Shown: positions 1 through 10,832 of the stretch, in pieces
Position numbering within the stretch: the stretch's first letter is position 1
How the letters are laid out: each line of letters begins with the position of its first letter
Assembly (NCBI RefSeq): GCF_001641285.1
Contig: NZ_CP014841.1
Location: 4,118,501 to 4,182,500 of the forward strand
Direction: 5' to 3'
Source of the DNA: Dyella thiooxydans
GTDB taxonomy: Bacteria; Pseudomonadota; Gammaproteobacteria; Xanthomonadales; Rhodanobacteraceae
DNA: 64,000 bases
Made by a program: the position numbers and the translations under genes
Notes under the pieces: generated by a model
Told to the model about the DNA's origin: nothing
The model's input: only the letters and a program-made list of their open reading frames with translations
Databases searched by the model: none

Positions 1-1395
1 ACGCCGGCCGTGTTCCAGAAGGGCATGCGCGCGTACATCCAGGACCACAAGTTCGGCAACGCCACCGCCGATGACCTGGTCGACTCGATCGCCCGCGCCG
101 CCGACAAGGGCGAGGCGTTCAAGGACGCGTTCAAGAGCTTCCTCAACCAGTCCGGTGTGCCGTACGTGCAGACCAAGCTGGAGCAGAAGGACGGCCAGAC
201 CATCCTGCTCCTGAGCCAGAGCCGCTACCTGCCAGTCGGTTCCACCGGCGACAGCCACCGCGTGTGGGGCGTGCCGGTGTGCGTGCGCTACGGAGTCCCC
301 GGCGGCAGCAAGGTGAGCTGCGAGATGCTGGACAAGGCCGAGGGTTCGATGGTGCTGGCCGGTGCCAGCACGCCGACCTGGGTGATGCCCAATGCCGACG
401 CGCAGGGCTACTACCGCTTCGGCATGACCAAGGCGGGCCTCGCCGCGCTGGGCAAGCAGATCGGTTCGCTGGCCGACACCGAGCAGCTGGCCTACGCCGA
501 CGCGGTGGGCGCCAGCTTCCGCCACGGCGACATCGACGCGGCCGATGCGCTGGCGGCGCTCAAGCCGCTGGCCGCCTCGAAGACCGACGAGGTGGCCACC
601 GCGCCGCTGAACACCTTCGGCTGGATCTGGCGCCACCTCGCCGACACCGACGCCCAGCGCACGAAGCTCGCCGCCTGGGCGAAGGACGCCTACCTGCCGC
701 GGCTCGAGGCGCTGGGTTACCAGCGCAAGCCGGGCGAGGCCGACGGCGATTCGCTGATGCGCAGCACCCTGGCCGACTTCCTCGGCATGGACGTGAAGCT
801 GCCCGCGGTGCGCGCCGAACTGCTCAAGCAGGGGGACGCGGTGATGAAGCGCAAGCCGGACGGCAGCCTCGACTACGCCGCCGCCGATCCGGACCTGCTC
901 GGCGTGGCGCTGGGCGTGGCCGCGCAGGAGCACGGCAAGCCGGTGGTCGACGCGCTGATCGACACCCTGCCGAAGACCAGCGATCCGGCCACCCGCAACG
1001 CGATCCTCGCCGGCCTGGCCAGCGTGGAGGATCCGGCCCTGGTCGAGCAGATCCGCGACTTCGCGCTGAGCAAAGCGGTGAAAGTCGGCGAGATGGCGGC
1101 GTTGCTGCGCGGCGGCCGCGACACCGCGGCCGGGCGCGACGCGATGTGGCAGTGGTCGACCGCGCACTACGACCAGATCCTCGCCCGCACCGGCAGCTTT
1201 GCCGGCGGCCGCCTGCCCAGCCTGATGGGTGGCAATGGCTGCTCGCAGGCCGAGGCCGACCGCCTGCAGGCGTTCTTCAAGGACCGGTTGGACCAGGCGC
1301 CGGGAGCGGCCCGCGGCCTGGCACAGACCTCGGAATCCACGTTGCTGTGCGCTGCGTTGAAGAAGAAGCAGGACGCCTCGGCGATCATGCGCTGA
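1..1395 (+). CDS. M1 family aminopeptidase, C-terminal part (5' truncated by window)
   Basis: The frame is open from the first base and ends at TGA 1393-1395, so the gene begins before the window. About 464 residues are present. They read as the C-terminal half of a gluzincin aminopeptidase: the end of the catalytic thermolysin-like region, a small beta domain (SRYLPVGS, WGVPVCVRYG), then a long helical ERAP1-like domain (WIWRHLADTDAQRTKLAAWA, FALSKAVKVGEM). The HEXXH zinc site and GAMEN motif would lie upstream and cannot be checked. M1 enzymes remove N-terminal residues from peptides. An intrinsic terminator follows about 30 bp after the stop, so this is the last gene of its transcript. The family call is confident; the exact enzyme is not. 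Confidence 0.85.
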   Translation, partial: TPAVFQKGMRAYIQDHKFGNATADDLVDSIARAADKGEAFKDAFKSFLNQSGVPYVQTKLEQKDGQTILLLSQSRYLPVGSTGDSHRVWGVPVCVRYGVPGGSKVSCEMLDKAEGSMVLAGASTPTWVMPNADAQGYYRFGMTKAGLAALGKQIGSLADTEQLAYADAVGASFRHGDIDAADALAALKPLAASKTDEVATAPLNTFGWIWRHLADTDAQRTKLAAWAKDAYLPRLEALGYQRKPGEADGDSLMRSTLADFLGMDVKLPAVRAELLKQGDAVMKRKPDGSLDYAAADPDLLGVALGVAAQEHGKPVVDALIDTLPKTSDPATRNAILAGLASVEDPALVEQIRDFALSKAVKVGEMAALLRGGRDTAAGRDAMWQWSTAHYDQILARTGSFAGGRLPSLMGGNGCSQAEADRLQAFFKDRLDQAPGAARGLAQTSESTLLCAALKKKQDASAIMR

Positions 1396-1423
1396 TCGGT
1401 ACACCCCTCGCAGGGCAGACCGG

Positions 1424-1460
1424 AACGCCGGGCGGGCAACCGTCCGGCGTTTTCCTTTTC
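1424..1460 (+). terminator. Intrinsic terminator of the M1 peptidase gene
   Basis: A 12-bp stem (1424-1435 with 1440-1451, one G-T wobble) closes a GCAA tetraloop and is followed by a T-rich run (TTCCTTTTC). It ends exactly at the stop codon of the convergent esterase gene, so it separates the two transcripts. Confidence 0.85.
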
Positions 1461-2418
1461 AGCGCACTGTGGCGCAGGCGTTCATCGCCGTGGTGGCGGC
1501 CGGTTCGGCCCGGCTGCGGATGAAGCCAGCCACGTCCTCCAGCACCGGCGCCTTGCCGCGCAGCGGTCGCGACATCGCGAACAGGATCGCGAAGTGGCCG
1601 ATGTCCGGGTACAGCCTCAGCTCCGCCGTCTCGCCGGCGCGGGCCATCGCCGCCCCCAGCGAGCGCGCGTTGCGCGGCTGCACGATGCGGTCGGAGGTTC
1701 CCTGCAGCAGGAGCATTGGCGGCTCGTCGCCGTCGACGAAGTGCACCGGCTGCGAGCTGAGTTGCGCCGCATGGGTGGTACCGAACATGTCGATGAAATC
1801 CGGGTCGGTCAGCGGCAGGAAGTCGTAGGGGCCGGCCAGGCCGATGAAGCCCCGCAACTGCGCCGGCTGCATGCCGACCGCGCGCAGCCAGCGGTCGTCG
1901 GTGGACAGCAGGGCGCCGATGTGTGCGCCGGCCGAGTGGCCCATCACGAACAGCGCTGCCGGATCGCCGCCGTAGCCGGCCGCGTGCGCCTGCGCCCAGG
2001 CCGTGGCGTGCGCCGCGTCCTGCATGAACCCGGCCAGCCGCACCCGCGGCCACAGCCGGTAGTCCGGAATCACCACCACCAGGCCGCGCCGGGCCAGCGC
2101 CTCGCCGACCCATCGGTACCACTGGCGCTTGCCGGATTTCCAGCTGCCGCCGTGGAAGAACACCACCACCGGGGCACCGTGGGCGTCGGCCGGGCGGTAC
2201 ACGTCCAGCGCGAGCCGGTGGCGTGCGTCGTAGACGATGTCTCGTGTGGCGACCACGCCGTTGCTCCGCGCGGTGGCATTGAGCCCGGCGAACAGCGTGG
2301 CCTGGCAGCCGGCCAGCAGGCCGGTCGCCATCATCGCGAGCAGGGTGCGGCCGGCCGGACGTGCCGCTGCGCGGAGCGGCCTGGCGGTGGCGCGGAAAGA
2401 AGCGGGGGAACGTGGCAT
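1459..2418 (-). CDS. Lipoprotein alpha/beta hydrolase (esterase/lipase-like)
   Basis: This 319-residue protein has an N-terminal hydrophobic segment ending in a lipobox (LLAGC, Cys38), so a lipid-anchored periplasmic or outer-membrane location is likely. The hydrolase domain carries the oxyanion motif HGG (89-91), the nucleophile elbow GHSAG (Ser162), Asp243 in GTSDR and His275 in DIGHF, a complete catalytic triad. This layout matches the hormone-sensitive-lipase/BD-FAE type esterases acting on short acyl esters; the substrate cannot be read from sequence. The gene converges on the M1 peptidase gene and is divergent from the large membrane protein gene at 2583. A start nearer Met29 would shorten the signal peptide, but the arginine-rich stretch before it fits an n-region. 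Confidence 0.8.
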   Translation of the reverse strand: MPRSPASFRATARPLRAAARPAGRTLLAMMATGLLAGCQATLFAGLNATARSNGVVATRDIVYDARHRLALDVYRPADAHGAPVVVFFHGGSWKSGKRQWYRWVGEALARRGLVVVIPDYRLWPRVRLAGFMQDAAHATAWAQAHAAGYGGDPAALFVMGHSAGAHIGALLSTDDRWLRAVGMQPAQLRGFIGLAGPYDFLPLTDPDFIDMFGTTHAAQLSSQPVHFVDGDEPPMLLLQGTSDRIVQPRNARSLGAAMARAGETAELRLYPDIGHFAILFAMSRPLRGKAPVLEDVAGFIRSRAEPAATTAMNACATVR

Positions 2419-2542
2419 CGGCCATCCTGTCGGGACGAATCAACCCCGGGTGCGGTACGCGTGCGTTTCACCGGAGAGCTGATGTCCTGTACGAGGCAGC
2501 GGTCGTCCGGGATGCAGGGGCGGGCGACCGCGGGTCGGCGCC

Positions 2543-2548
2543 TATACA
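2543..2548 (+). promoter_or_regulatory. Putative -10 element (TATACA) for the large membrane protein gene
   Basis: TATACA lies 35 bp before the ATG at 2583, in otherwise GC-rich DNA, with an AAGGGGA ribosome-binding site between them. No good -35 hexamer is visible at the right spacing. This is a suggestion from pattern only. Confidence 0.3.
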
Positions 2549-2582
2549 CTGCCTGCGCCCACGAACCGGGAAGGGGAACATC

Positions 2583-5500
2583 ATGGACCGTCGTTCACGC
2601 GTGGCCGGCCTGCTGCTCGGCCTGCTGCTGGTCGCGCTGCCGCTGTGCGCGCAGGACATCCCGCCGGTGCTGCGGGACTGGCAGGGCTGGGTGTTGCACG
2701 GCGTGCAGCAGCAGACCTGCCCGCTGTTCAACAGCCCCGCTGCCGGACAGGGAGCCCGGCAATGCGTATGGTCCGGCGAACTGACCCTGACGGCCGATAC
2801 CCGCGGCGCGCACTTCGTCCTGCCGGTGCAGCTCGATGCGCCCGCCTGGGTCGCCCTGCCGGGCAGCGCGGCGGCCTGGCCGCAAGAGGTGAAGGTCGAC
2901 GGCCAGGAGCAACCGGTGCTCGCGCATGGCGGTACGCCGGCGGTCTGGCTGGCCGCGGGGACGCACCGCATCGAGGGTGACCTGGCGTGGACCTCGCGGC
3001 CAGCGTCGCTGGAGGTTCCCGCCTCGGTCGCCCTGCTGTCGCTGACCGTCGACGGCAAGCCGGTCAGCCGGATCGAGCGTCACGGCAATCGCCTGACCCT
3101 GGGCGAGGCCACGGCCAGCGCGCGCGCCGCCGATGCGCTGTCGATCCGCGTCTACCGCCATCTGCAGGATGGACATCCGGCGATGCTGGAAACCCTGTTG
3201 CAGCTCAACGTGGCCGGCTCGCCGCGCGAACAGCTGCTTGGCCCCGCCTTGCCGGACGGCTTCGTCGCCACGGCGCTGGCCGGCGAGCTGCCGGCGCGGC
3301 TGGAGGCGGACGGGCGCCTGCGCGTGCAGCTGCGCCCGGGCGAGTGGACGCTGGCCCTGCGGGCGCGCGACACCGCGCCGCTGCAGGCCGTCCACTGGAC
3401 CCCGCCCGGCGCGCCCTGGCCGGCGCAGGAGACCTGGAGCTACGACGACGCGCCCAGCCTGCGCAGCACCCGGGTGCAGGGTCTGGCAGTGGACGCCGGC
3501 CGCGCCGGGGTGCCGGACGACTGGTCCGAGCTGCCGGCCTTCCAGGTCGATGCGGGCCATGGCTTAACGGTGACCGAGAGTACCCGCGGTGACGCGAACG
3601 GTCGCGGCGACCAGCTGCGCCTGCGACGCACGCTGTGGCTGGACTTCGACGGCGGTGGCCTGTCCGTGCTCGATCGCCTGGTCGGCACCCTGCGCCATCC
3701 CGGACGACTCGACGTCGCGGCGCCCTGGCAACTGCTGCAGGCCAGCCAGGACGGCGAGCCGCTGCTGGTGACCACCGGTGCGCACGGCATGCGCGGGGTC
3801 GAGCTGCGCGAGCGCCGGGCCGATATCGAAGCCGGCCTGCGCCTGCCGTCGCACGCCGGCAGCCTGCCGGTGAACGGCTGGCAGGTGCCGCTGGATGCGA
3901 TCGACGCGACGTTGCAGTTGCCGGCGGGCTACCGCCTGCTCGGCGCGCCCGGGGCGGATCGCTCACCGGATTCCTGGATCGCCCAGTGGAGCCTGCTCGA
4001 CCTGTTCGTGGTCGCGCTGATCGCGCTGCTGGCGGGTCGCGCGCTGGGCTGGCCGTGGGCGGCGGTGGCCGCCGTGTTCCTGGTGCTGACCCAGCAGGAG
4101 AGTGGCGTGCCGCGCTGGACCCTGGCGGTCGCGCTGGCGCTTGCCCTGCTGCTGCGCGCACTGCCGGAAGGGCGGTTGCGGCTGGTGGTGCGGGCCGGTG
4201 CGCTGGCAGCCTTCGTGCTGGCGTTGCTGTGGACCCTCCCGTTCGCTGCCACGCAGCTGCAGTACGCGCTGCACCCTCAACTGGAGCGGAGTTCCCGCGT
4301 CGCCGTGGATTTCGCGCCCGAGACGGCCGGGCTGGCGGCGACGGTGGAGAAGAAAATGCAGGCGCCGATGCTCGAGGCCGCCGATGAGCAGCAGCAACGC
4401 GCGCTGCCGGCCCCCCCGCCCCCGCCGCCGCCACGCGAACCTGCGGCCCCGCCGGCGTTGGCGCTCAGCGCCGTCACGGGCAGCGGTTCGTCCATCGTCC
4501 CGCCGCTCGACGCCGCCAACCAGCAGCTGGACAGCCGCAGCGTGGTGCAGGCCGGCGACGGCACGCCGGCCTGGCGGATGGGCAACGCCTACCGGCTGGG
4601 CTGGTCCGGTCCGGTGACCGTGGGGCAGACCGCGCGCCTGCTGATCGCGCCGTCCTGGCTGGTGCGGCTGCTGCGCGTGCTGATGGTGGGCCTGCTGGCC
4701 GTGCTGCTGTCGCGGCTGGTGCCGCTGCTGGTGGTGCCCATGCGCGCGCACTGGAAGGAGTGGGTCCGCGGCGCGGCCGGCACGGCGCTGCTGCTGCTGG
4801 CGGTGCTGCCGCCGGCCGCGCACGCCCAGGCGGCGTCCTCAGCGCTGCCGGACCGACAGCTGCTGGAGCAGCTGCGCCAGCGGCTCACCGAGGCGCCGCG
4901 CTGCGCACCCTCGTGCATGGCCGTGGCCGGTGCCCAGGTGCAGGCCCAGGGCGACTCCCTGCTGGTGGTGCTGCAGGCCGATGCCGGTGCGGTCGGCGGC
5001 ATCGCGCTGCCGCGTACCGACGCGGCCGGCAGCCTATTGGACGTGTCGGTGGACGGCCATCCGGCGACGCTGGTGCAGCAGGGCGACGCGGTAGTTGCGC
5101 GGATCGACCGCGGCGTGCACCGGATCGCCCTGCGCTACCGACTGGACGGGCTGGATACTGGCTCGGTGTTCTTCCCGCTCCGTCCGGGGCGCGTGGTGTT
5201 CGCCGGCCAGGGCTGGACCGCCAGCGGCCTCGACGGCGACCGCCTGCTCGGCGACAGCCTCGGCCTCAGCCGGGTTCGTGCCGCCTCCGACGGCAGCGTG
5301 CAGACCGTGGCCCAGCGCTTCCCGCCGTACGTGACGGTGACCCGGCAGCTGGTGTTCGGCATCGACTGGACGGTGCAGACCACGGTCGAGCGCGTCGCGC
5401 CGGAATCGGGTGGCTTCAGCGTCGACATCCCGCTGCTCCCTGGCGAACACCCGCTGGGCGAGAACCTGCCGATCCACGACGGCAAGCTGCAGGTGAGCTT

Positions 5501-6695
5501 CACCGCCGACGCGCCGCGGGTGACCTGGCGCAGCCGGCTCGATCATGCCGACACGCTGACCCTCACCGCGCCGCCGCTGGCCGACCGCGCCGAGACCTGG
5601 CAGATAGACAGCGCGCCGATGTGGCACGTCGCGGCAAAGGGCGTGCCGACCAGCGCCAGCGACTCTGGCCTGAGCTTCGACCCGCTGCCGGGCGAGCAGC
5701 TGACCCTGGCCTTGTCCGAGCCGGACGCGGTCGCCGGCGACAGCCTGGCCTTCGACCAGGCGCGGGCAGCGCTGCAGGTGGGCGAGCGCTCCAGCGAGCT
5801 GAACCTGCAGCTGACCGCGCGCAGCACGCGCGGCGGCGAACATGCCATCACCCTGCCGACCGGCGCAGAGCTGCTGCAGTCCAGTCGCGACGGCCAGGCG
5901 CTGGACCTGGCGATCCGCGACGGCAAGCTGAGCCTGCCGCTGCTGCCCGGTAGCCACACCTACGCGCTGCAGCTGCGCATCCCCGTCGGGGTCGGTTTCC
6001 GCACGCTGATGAGTCGCGTCGACCTGCGCGCGCCAGTGGCCAACCTGTCGCTGGAGCTGGCTCCGCCGCAGGACCGCTGGGTGCTGTGGACCTGGGGGCC
6101 TCAGGACGGACCGGCGGTGCTGTACTGGTCGCAGCTGGCCGTGCTGCTGCTGGCCGCCTGGTTGCTGGCGCGGTTCGCGCCGACACCGCTGCGCTTCCAC
6201 CAGTGGCTGCTGCTGGGGCTGGGTTTCTCGGCGTTCGCCTGGGGCGCCTACGCGCTGGTGGTGGCCTGGCTGATCGCGCTGGGGCTACGGGCGCGTGGCG
6301 TGCGCCTGGGCAACACCGCCTTCAACCTCGTGCAGATCGGCCTGGCGGCGCTCACCGCGGTCGCGTTGCTTGCGCTGGTCGGCGCGGTGCCGAACGGCCT
6401 GCTCGGCCTGCCCGACATGCACGTGGCCGGCAACGGTTCGCGCGCGTTCGACCTGCGCTGGTTCGCCGATCGCAGCGCCGGGCAGTTGCCCGGCGCGGGC
6501 GTCGCCAGCGTGCCGCTGTGGGTCTACAAGCTGGCGATGCTGGCCTGGGCGCTGTGGTTGGCCAACGCGCTGATCGGCTGGCTGCGCTGGGCATTCGCGG
6601 CATGGAGCGAGGGCGGCTACTGGCGCGCCCGCGAGCGCCGGGCCAGCCCGCCGGACCTGCCGCCGGCCACGGGAGATCAAGCGACACATGACTGA
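2583..6695 (+). CDS. Very large exported multi-module membrane protein, function unknown
   Basis: This 1370-residue protein starts at ATG 2583 (AAGGGG upstream) with a clear signal peptide ([15 protein letters not shown]). Residues about 25-465 look periplasmic and rich in beta strands. A cluster of membrane helices follows at about 475-560. Next comes a proline run (about 609-630), another helix pair, and then at 720-750 an internal segment shaped like a second signal peptide ([26 protein letters not shown]). A second periplasmic beta-rich half (with CAPSC) leads to a final group of about six helices. The protein therefore looks like two exported modules joined in one chain. I do not recognise a named family. 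Its last 8 bp overlap prmC, so the two are co-translated. No catalytic motif was found. Confidence 0.7.
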   Translation: MDRRSRVAGLLLGLLLVALPLCAQDIPPVLRDWQGWVLHGVQQQTCPLFNSPAAGQGARQCVWSGELTLTADTRGAHFVLPVQLDAPAWVALPGSAAAWPQEVKVDGQEQPVLAHGGTPAVWLAAGTHRIEGDLAWTSRPASLEVPASVALLSLTVDGKPVSRIERHGNRLTLGEATASARAADALSIRVYRHLQDGHPAMLETLLQLNVAGSPREQLLGPALPDGFVATALAGELPARLEADGRLRVQLRPGEWTLALRARDTAPLQAVHWTPPGAPWPAQETWSYDDAPSLRSTRVQGLAVDAGRAGVPDDWSELPAFQVDAGHGLTVTESTRGDANGRGDQLRLRRTLWLDFDGGGLSVLDRLVGTLRHPGRLDVAAPWQLLQASQDGEPLLVTTGAHGMRGVELRERRADIEAGLRLPSHAGSLPVNGWQVPLDAIDATLQLPAGYRLLGAPGADRSPDSWIAQWSLLDLFVVALIALLAGRALGWPWAAVAAVFLVLTQQESGVPRWTLAVALALALLLRALPEGRLRLVVRAGALAAFVLALLWTLPFAATQLQYALHPQLERSSRVAVDFAPETAGLAATVEKKMQAPMLEAADEQQQRALPAPPPPPPPREPAAPPALALSAVTGSGSSIVPPLDAANQQLDSRSVVQAGDGTPAWRMGNAYRLGWSGPVTVGQTARLLIAPSWLVRLLRVLMVGLLAVLLSRLVPLLVVPMRAHWKEWVRGAAGTALLLLAVLPPAAHAQAASSALPDRQLLEQLRQRLTEAPRCAPSCMAVAGAQVQAQGDSLLVVLQADAGAVGGIALPRTDAAGSLLDVSVDGHPATLVQQGDAVVARIDRGVHRIALRYRLDGLDTGSVFFPLRPGRVVFAGQGWTASGLDGDRLLGDSLGLSRVRAASDGSVQTVAQRFPPYVTVTRQLVFGIDWTVQTTVERVAPESGGFSVDIPLLPGEHPLGENLPIHDGKLQVSFTADAPRVTWRSRLDHADTLTLTAPPLADRAETWQIDSAPMWHVAAKGVPTSASDSGLSFDPLPGEQLTLALSEPDAVAGDSLAFDQARAALQVGERSSELNLQLTARSTRGGEHAITLPTGAELLQSSRDGQALDLAIRDGKLSLPLLPGSHTYALQLRIPVGVGFRTLMSRVDLRAPVANLSLELAPPQDRWVLWTWGPQDGPAVLYWSQLAVLLLAAWLLARFAPTPLRFHQWLLLGLGFSAFAWGAYALVVAWLIALGLRARGVRLGNTAFNLVQIGLAALTAVALLALVGAVPNGLLGLPDMHVAGNGSRAFDLRWFADRSAGQLPGAGVASVPLWVYKLAMLAWALWLANALIGWLRWAFAAWSEGGYWRARERRASPPDLPPATGDQATHD

Positions 6696-7509
6696 AATCC
6701 GCCATGCCCTGGGCGATGCCGCGCGTCGTCTCGGCGATCGCGTCGATGCCGAGGTGCTGTTGCAGCACGTGCTGCGACGTCCGCCGAGCTGGCTGATCGC
6801 ACATGCCGACGACGTGCTGTCGCTGGGCGACGAGCAGGCGTTCGTCGAACTCGTGCGCCGGCGCCTCGCCGGCGAGCCGGTGGCCTATATCACCGGCCGG
6901 CGCGGATTCTGGTCGCTGGAGCTGGAGGTCACTCCGGCCACGCTGATCCCTCGGCCGGAGACCGAACTGCTGGTCGAGCTGGCGCTGGCGCGACTGCCGG
7001 ATGATCGTGCCGCCGGCGTTGCCGACCTCGGCACCGGCAGCGGTGCGATCGCCCTGGCGATCGGCACGGAGCGGCCGCATGCGCGCGTCCTCGCGGTGGA
7101 TGCGAGCGCGGCCGCACTCGAGGTGGCCCAGCGCAACGCGCGAAGGCTGTGCATCCCCAACGTTCGCTTCGTCGAGGGCGACTGGCTGGCACCGCTGGCC
7201 GGGCTGCGTTTCGACCTGGTCGTGTCCAACCCGCCGTACATCGAGGCGGATGATCCGCATCTGTCCCGGGGCGACCTGCGCTTCGAGCCGGCCAGCGCAC
7301 TGGCCTCGGGTACCGACGGCCTGGACGACATCCGGCGCATCGTGGCCGACGCCCGCGACGTGCTGGAACCCGGCGGCTGGCTGTTGTTCGAGCACGGCTG
7401 GAACCAGGGCGAAGACTGTCGCGCACTGCTGCAGGCGGCCGGCTATCGCGAGGTGTTCACCGCGCAGGATCTGGAGCAGCGCGACCGCGTCAGCGGTGGG
7501 CGGCGCTGA
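6688..7509 (+). CDS. prmC: Release factor glutamine methyltransferase PrmC (HemK)
   Basis: PrmC uses S-adenosylmethionine to methylate the glutamine of the GGQ motif in peptide-release factors RF1 and RF2 in the cytoplasm, which speeds termination of translation. The 273-residue length is typical. A helical N-terminal domain (1-85) is followed by RPETE (89-93), the SAM-binding DLGTGSGA (113-120) and the diagnostic catalytic NPPY (181-184). The ATG lies inside the end of the upstream membrane-protein gene (8-bp overlap), implying translational coupling. The usual partner prfA is not adjacent here. The gene runs convergent with dxs and the 15-bp gap holds no terminator. Confidence 0.95.
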   Translation: MTEIRHALGDAARRLGDRVDAEVLLQHVLRRPPSWLIAHADDVLSLGDEQAFVELVRRRLAGEPVAYITGRRGFWSLELEVTPATLIPRPETELLVELALARLPDDRAAGVADLGTGSGAIALAIGTERPHARVLAVDASAAALEVAQRNARRLCIPNVRFVEGDWLAPLAGLRFDLVVSNPPYIEADDPHLSRGDLRFEPASALASGTDGLDDIRRIVADARDVLEPGGWLLFEHGWNQGEDCRALLQAAGYREVFTAQDLEQRDRVSGGRR

Positions 7510-7524
7510 GTCGCGTGCCCGTGC

Positions 7525-9420
7525 TCAGCCGGCGCTGGCGCTGGTGGCTACCAGATTTGGAAAGCGCGCGCGGATGGCGTTGCGGATCGAGGGCAGATCC
7601 AGCCCGGCCATGCTGAGCACTTCCTCGCGGCTGCCGTGCTCGAGGTACACGTCGGGCAGGCCCAGGTGGAGGATCGGCAGGGTGATGCCGTGTGCGGCCA
7701 GGCACTCGGCGACCGCCGAGCCGGCACCGCCGGCGACGGCGTTGTCCTCCAGCGTGACGAAGGCGTCGTGGGTCTTCGCCAGTTCCACCAGCATGGCCTC
7801 GTCAAGCGGTTTGACGAAGCGCATGTTGATTAGGGTGGCGTCCAGTTCGGCAGCGACCACGGCGGCCGGCGCCAGCATCGCGCCGAACGAGAGCAGCGCC
7901 AGTCCGCGGCCGCGGCGGCGCAGCTCGGCCTTGCCGATCGGCAGCGTGTCCAGCTCCGGCCGCAGTGCGGCGCCGGGGCCGGTGCCGCGCGGATAGCGCA
8001 CCGCGGCCGGGCCTTCGTAGGCGAAGCCGGTGGAGAGCATCGTGCGGCACTCGTTCTCGTCGGCCGGGGCCATGATCACCATGTTCGGCAGGCAGCGAAG
8101 GAACGACAGGTCGAAGCTGCCCGCGTGGGTGGCGCCATCCGGCCCGACCACGCCGGCGCGGTCGATCGCGAAGGTGACATCGAGATTCTGCAGCGCCACG
8201 TCGTGGATCGCCTGGTCGTAGGCGCGCTGCAGGAAGGTGGAGTAGATCGCCACCACCGGCTTGGCGCCCTCGCAGGCCATGCCGGCGGCGAGCGTCACCG
8301 CGTGCTGCTCGGCGATCGCCACGTCGAAGTAGCGCTCCGGGTATTCCTTCGAGAACCGCACCAGGCCCGAGCCTTCGCGCATCGCCGGGGTGATGCCCAT
8401 CAGCCGTTCGTCGGCCGCCGCCTGGTCGCACAGCCAGTCGCTGAACACGTCGGTGTAGGTGGGCTTGGCCGGGGCGGACTTCTTCGCCAGGCCGGCCTGC
8501 GGATCGAACGGGCCGACCGCGTGGTATTCGATCTGCGCCTGTTCGGCCGGGGCGTAGCCCTTGCCCTTGGTGGTGATCACGTGCAGCAGCTGCGGGCCGG
8601 GCAGGTCCTTTACCGTGCGCAGCGCGTGCAGCAGCGCAGGCAGGTCGTGGCCGTCGATCGGGCCGGTGTAGTGGAAGCCCAGCTCCTCGAACAGCGTGGA
8701 GGGCACGAACATGCCCTTGGCGTGTTCTTCCCAGCGCTTGAAGAAGCGGCCCATCAGCGACTGCTTGGGAATCGCCCGCTTGGCCCGCTCGCGCCACGCG
8801 TTGAGCGTGTGGCTGGCCATGGCGCGCGCCATCATCTTGGTCAGCGCACCGACGTTCTCGCTGATCGACATGCCGTTGTCGTTGAACACCACCAGCATGT
8901 TCGGCTCGACGTCGCCGCCGTGGTTGAGCGCCTCGAAGGCCATGCCGGCGGTCATCGCGCCGTCGCCGATCACCGCCACGAACTTGCGGTCGTCGCCGCG
9001 CCGCTGCGCGGCGATCGCCATGCCGAGCGCGGCCGAGATCGAGGTGGACGAGTGGCCGACGCCAAAGGTGTCGTATTCGCTCTCCTCGCGACGCGGGAAC
9101 GGCGCCAGGCCGTCCTTCTTCTTGATCGTGGTGATGCGGTCGCGGCGGCCGGTGAGGATCTTGTGCGGGTAGCACTGGTGGCCGACGTCCCAGACCAGCC
9201 GGTCGCGCGGCGTGTCGAACACGTGGTGCAGGGCCACGGTCAGCTCGACCACGCCCAGGCCCGCGCCGAAGTGGCCGCCGGAGCTGGCCACGGCTTCGAT
9301 CAGGTACTGGCGCAGCTCGTCGGCGACGGCCGGCAGCTCCTCCTCGGGAACGCGGCGCAGGTCGACGGGCGTGGCGATGGGCGCCAGGTGGGGATAGCGG
9401 GACAGGTCGATCATCCGCAT
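7525..9420 (-). CDS. dxs: 1-deoxy-D-xylulose-5-phosphate synthase
   Basis: Dxs condenses pyruvate and glyceraldehyde 3-phosphate to DXP, the first step of the MEP isoprenoid pathway, and feeds thiamine and pyridoxal synthesis as well. The 631 residues match the family (about 620). Visible are His50 ([10 protein letters not shown]), the thiamine-diphosphate/Mg site GDGAMTAG (152-159) through NDN (180-182), and the catalytic-Glu segment [14 protein letters not shown]. The open frame extends further upstream, but homology begins at the chosen ATG 9420 ([10 protein letters not shown]), with a weak AGG ahead of it; ATG 9414 is the alternative. The gene stands alone on the minus strand and its start is 136 bp from the divergent iron-permease-like gene. 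Confidence 0.96.
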   Translation of the reverse strand: MRMIDLSRYPHLAPIATPVDLRRVPEEELPAVADELRQYLIEAVASSGGHFGAGLGVVELTVALHHVFDTPRDRLVWDVGHQCYPHKILTGRRDRITTIKKKDGLAPFPRREESEYDTFGVGHSSTSISAALGMAIAAQRRGDDRKFVAVIGDGAMTAGMAFEALNHGGDVEPNMLVVFNDNGMSISENVGALTKMMARAMASHTLNAWRERAKRAIPKQSLMGRFFKRWEEHAKGMFVPSTLFEELGFHYTGPIDGHDLPALLHALRTVKDLPGPQLLHVITTKGKGYAPAEQAQIEYHAVGPFDPQAGLAKKSAPAKPTYTDVFSDWLCDQAAADERLMGITPAMREGSGLVRFSKEYPERYFDVAIAEQHAVTLAAGMACEGAKPVVAIYSTFLQRAYDQAIHDVALQNLDVTFAIDRAGVVGPDGATHAGSFDLSFLRCLPNMVIMAPADENECRTMLSTGFAYEGPAAVRYPRGTGPGAALRPELDTLPIGKAELRRRGRGLALLSFGAMLAPAAVVAAELDATLINMRFVKPLDEAMLVELAKTHDAFVTLEDNAVAGGAGSAVAECLAAHGITLPILHLGLPDVYLEHGSREEVLSMAGLDLPSIRNAIRARFPNLVATSASAG

Positions 9421-9556
9421 ATTGTTGGCCTGCCGGGGAGGCGGGGCAAGGGCGGAGGGCGGGCCGTGTCGGGCGCCTTCACATTCACCGGCCCGTCCAC
9501 GACCACCCGGCATGCTGTGCAGCTGCCGACACCCAAGCCCCTGCAGGAGCCCGTAC

Positions 9557-9970
9557 ATGGCCGATTCCAAGCTGTTCCGCCGGTTCGCCGCGGCCACCTC
9601 GCGGGCCGCCGGCAAGCCTGCCGCCTTCATCACGGCCACGCTGATCATCGTGGTCTGGGCCCTCACCGGGCCGCTGTTCGGCTTCGGCGACACCTGGCAA
9701 CTGGTGATCAACACCGGCACCACGATCATCACCTTCCTGATGGTGTTCCTGATCCAGAACACCCAGAACCGGGACTCGGCGGCGCTGCAGATCAAGCTGG
9801 ACGAGCTGATCCGCTCCAGTCGGGCGCACAACGCCCTGCTGGCGCTGGAGGAGCTGGACGATGCGACACTCGACCGCATCCGCCGTCACTACAGCCGGCT
9901 GGCCGAACGCGACCGCAGCGAGCTGGGCAACGTGGAGGAGGCCCTCGGCGACGAGGACGACGAGATCTGA
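9557..9970 (+). CDS. Low-affinity iron permease family protein
   Basis: This is a 137-residue inner-membrane protein with two predicted helices ([17 protein letters not shown] and [18 protein letters not shown]) joined by the characteristic FGFGDTWQ loop, followed by [20 protein letters not shown] and a charged helical tail. The pattern fits the PF04120 family. That family is named for fungal Fet4 transporters, but bacterial members are much smaller and iron transport by them is not established. The chosen ATG has AGGAG 7 bp upstream (9545-9549); an upstream in-frame start at 9422 has no support. The very acidic C-terminus ([11 protein letters not shown]) is notable. It converges with the HNH gene. 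Confidence 0.75.
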   Translation: MADSKLFRRFAAATSRAAGKPAAFITATLIIVVWALTGPLFGFGDTWQLVINTGTTIITFLMVFLIQNTQNRDSAALQIKLDELIRSSRAHNALLALEELDDATLDRIRRHYSRLAERDRSELGNVEEALGDEDDEI

Positions 9971-9985
9971 CCGGGACCCGCAGGA

Positions 9986-10585
9986 TCAGGCGTGCGCGGC
10001 CCGGCGGTCGCGCGGCAGGTGGTTGACCAGGAATTCCATCTGGTCGGCCAGGATGTTGCGGTTGGACAGGATCAGGTGCTCCACCCAGCTCGGCCGGTAG
10101 GGCACCGCCAGCAGCGGCATGTGCGCCTGCTGCGGCGTGCGGTTGGCCTTGCGCAGGTTGCAGGCCAGGCAGGCGCTGACCACGTTTTCCCACTCGTCGC
10201 GCCCGCCCTTGGAGACCGGCTGCACGTGGTCGCGGGTCAGCTCGCCGCGGCTGTAGTGGTTGCCGCAATACAGGCAGAGGTGGCGGTCGCGGGCGAACAG
10301 CGCCGTGTTGGTGAGCGCCGGGGCCGGATCGATGGCGTGGTCGCGGCAGTGTCCGGTGCTGGCGATGATCGGGTGCAGGTCCAGCGTGCTCTGCGTGCCC
10401 AGTGCGCGGTTGATGCCGCCGTGGACGGTCAGGCAGGGTTCGCCGAGGGTCCACGCCACGGCCTCGCGGACGTAGAGGCAAGCCGCATCCTGCCAGCTGA
10501 TCCAGTCGAGGATCCGGCCGGAGGCGTCCAGCGACAGTACCCGGGTCGAATGCAGATCGGCCCGAAGCGGCACTTCCATCAGCAT
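9986..10585 (-). CDS. HNH endonuclease family protein
   Basis: This 199-residue protein has its HNH nuclease module in the second half: a CLYCG pair, then RDHVQPVSKGG, then the asparagine in ENVV and the second zinc pair ACLACN, followed by LRKANRT. This is the zinc-supported beta-beta-alpha metal fold of single HNH nucleases. The N-terminal 80 residues (VLSLDASGRILDWISWQDA) match the extension seen in many chromosomal HNH proteins in Xanthomonadales. The ATG at 10585 has AGGAAGGA upstream, and longer in-frame starts are rejected. It stands alone, with no methyltransferase or phage gene next to it, so a restriction role is not supported. Cellular function is unknown. Confidence 0.85.
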   Translation of the reverse strand: MLMEVPLRADLHSTRVLSLDASGRILDWISWQDAACLYVREAVAWTLGEPCLTVHGGINRALGTQSTLDLHPIIASTGHCRDHAIDPAPALTNTALFARDRHLCLYCGNHYSRGELTRDHVQPVSKGGRDEWENVVSACLACNLRKANRTPQQAHMPLLAVPYRPSWVEHLILSNRNILADQMEFLVNHLPRDRRAAHA

Positions 10586-10741
10586 GCAGTCCTTCCTTCG
10601 ATCAGGGGAAAACGCGCAGCGATGCAACCGTGTACTCCCGCCGAGCATAGCCCATCTTTGTTGCCGTTCGCATGCAAATCCTTGATGCGGCAGGGACAAG
10701 GGGGTGCCGCCCGGGCGTTCGCGGGCGGCCGTGGGCGCTGT

Positions 10742-10747
10742 TATAGT
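10742..10747 (+). promoter_or_regulatory. Putative -10 element (TATAGT) for the SapC-family gene
   Basis: TATAGT stands out in the GC-rich 247-bp divergent spacer between the HNH gene and the SapC-family gene. It would give a leader of about 80 bp containing a small ACCCG/CGGGT hairpin. The -35 region is poor, so the call is tentative. Confidence 0.3.
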
Positions 10748-10832
10748 GGCTGTTCGTCTTGAGACCCGGGCCGGGTTTGGGAGGGGGGGCCGACGGTGGC
10801 AACCCCGGCGCGGCTGGGCAGAGGTAAACAAC

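Noticed and set aside
9986-10585. HNH gene as part of a restriction or phage-defence island
   Set aside because: Neighbours are housekeeping or unrelated genes, with no methyltransferase, helicase or toxin-antitoxin gene adjacent.
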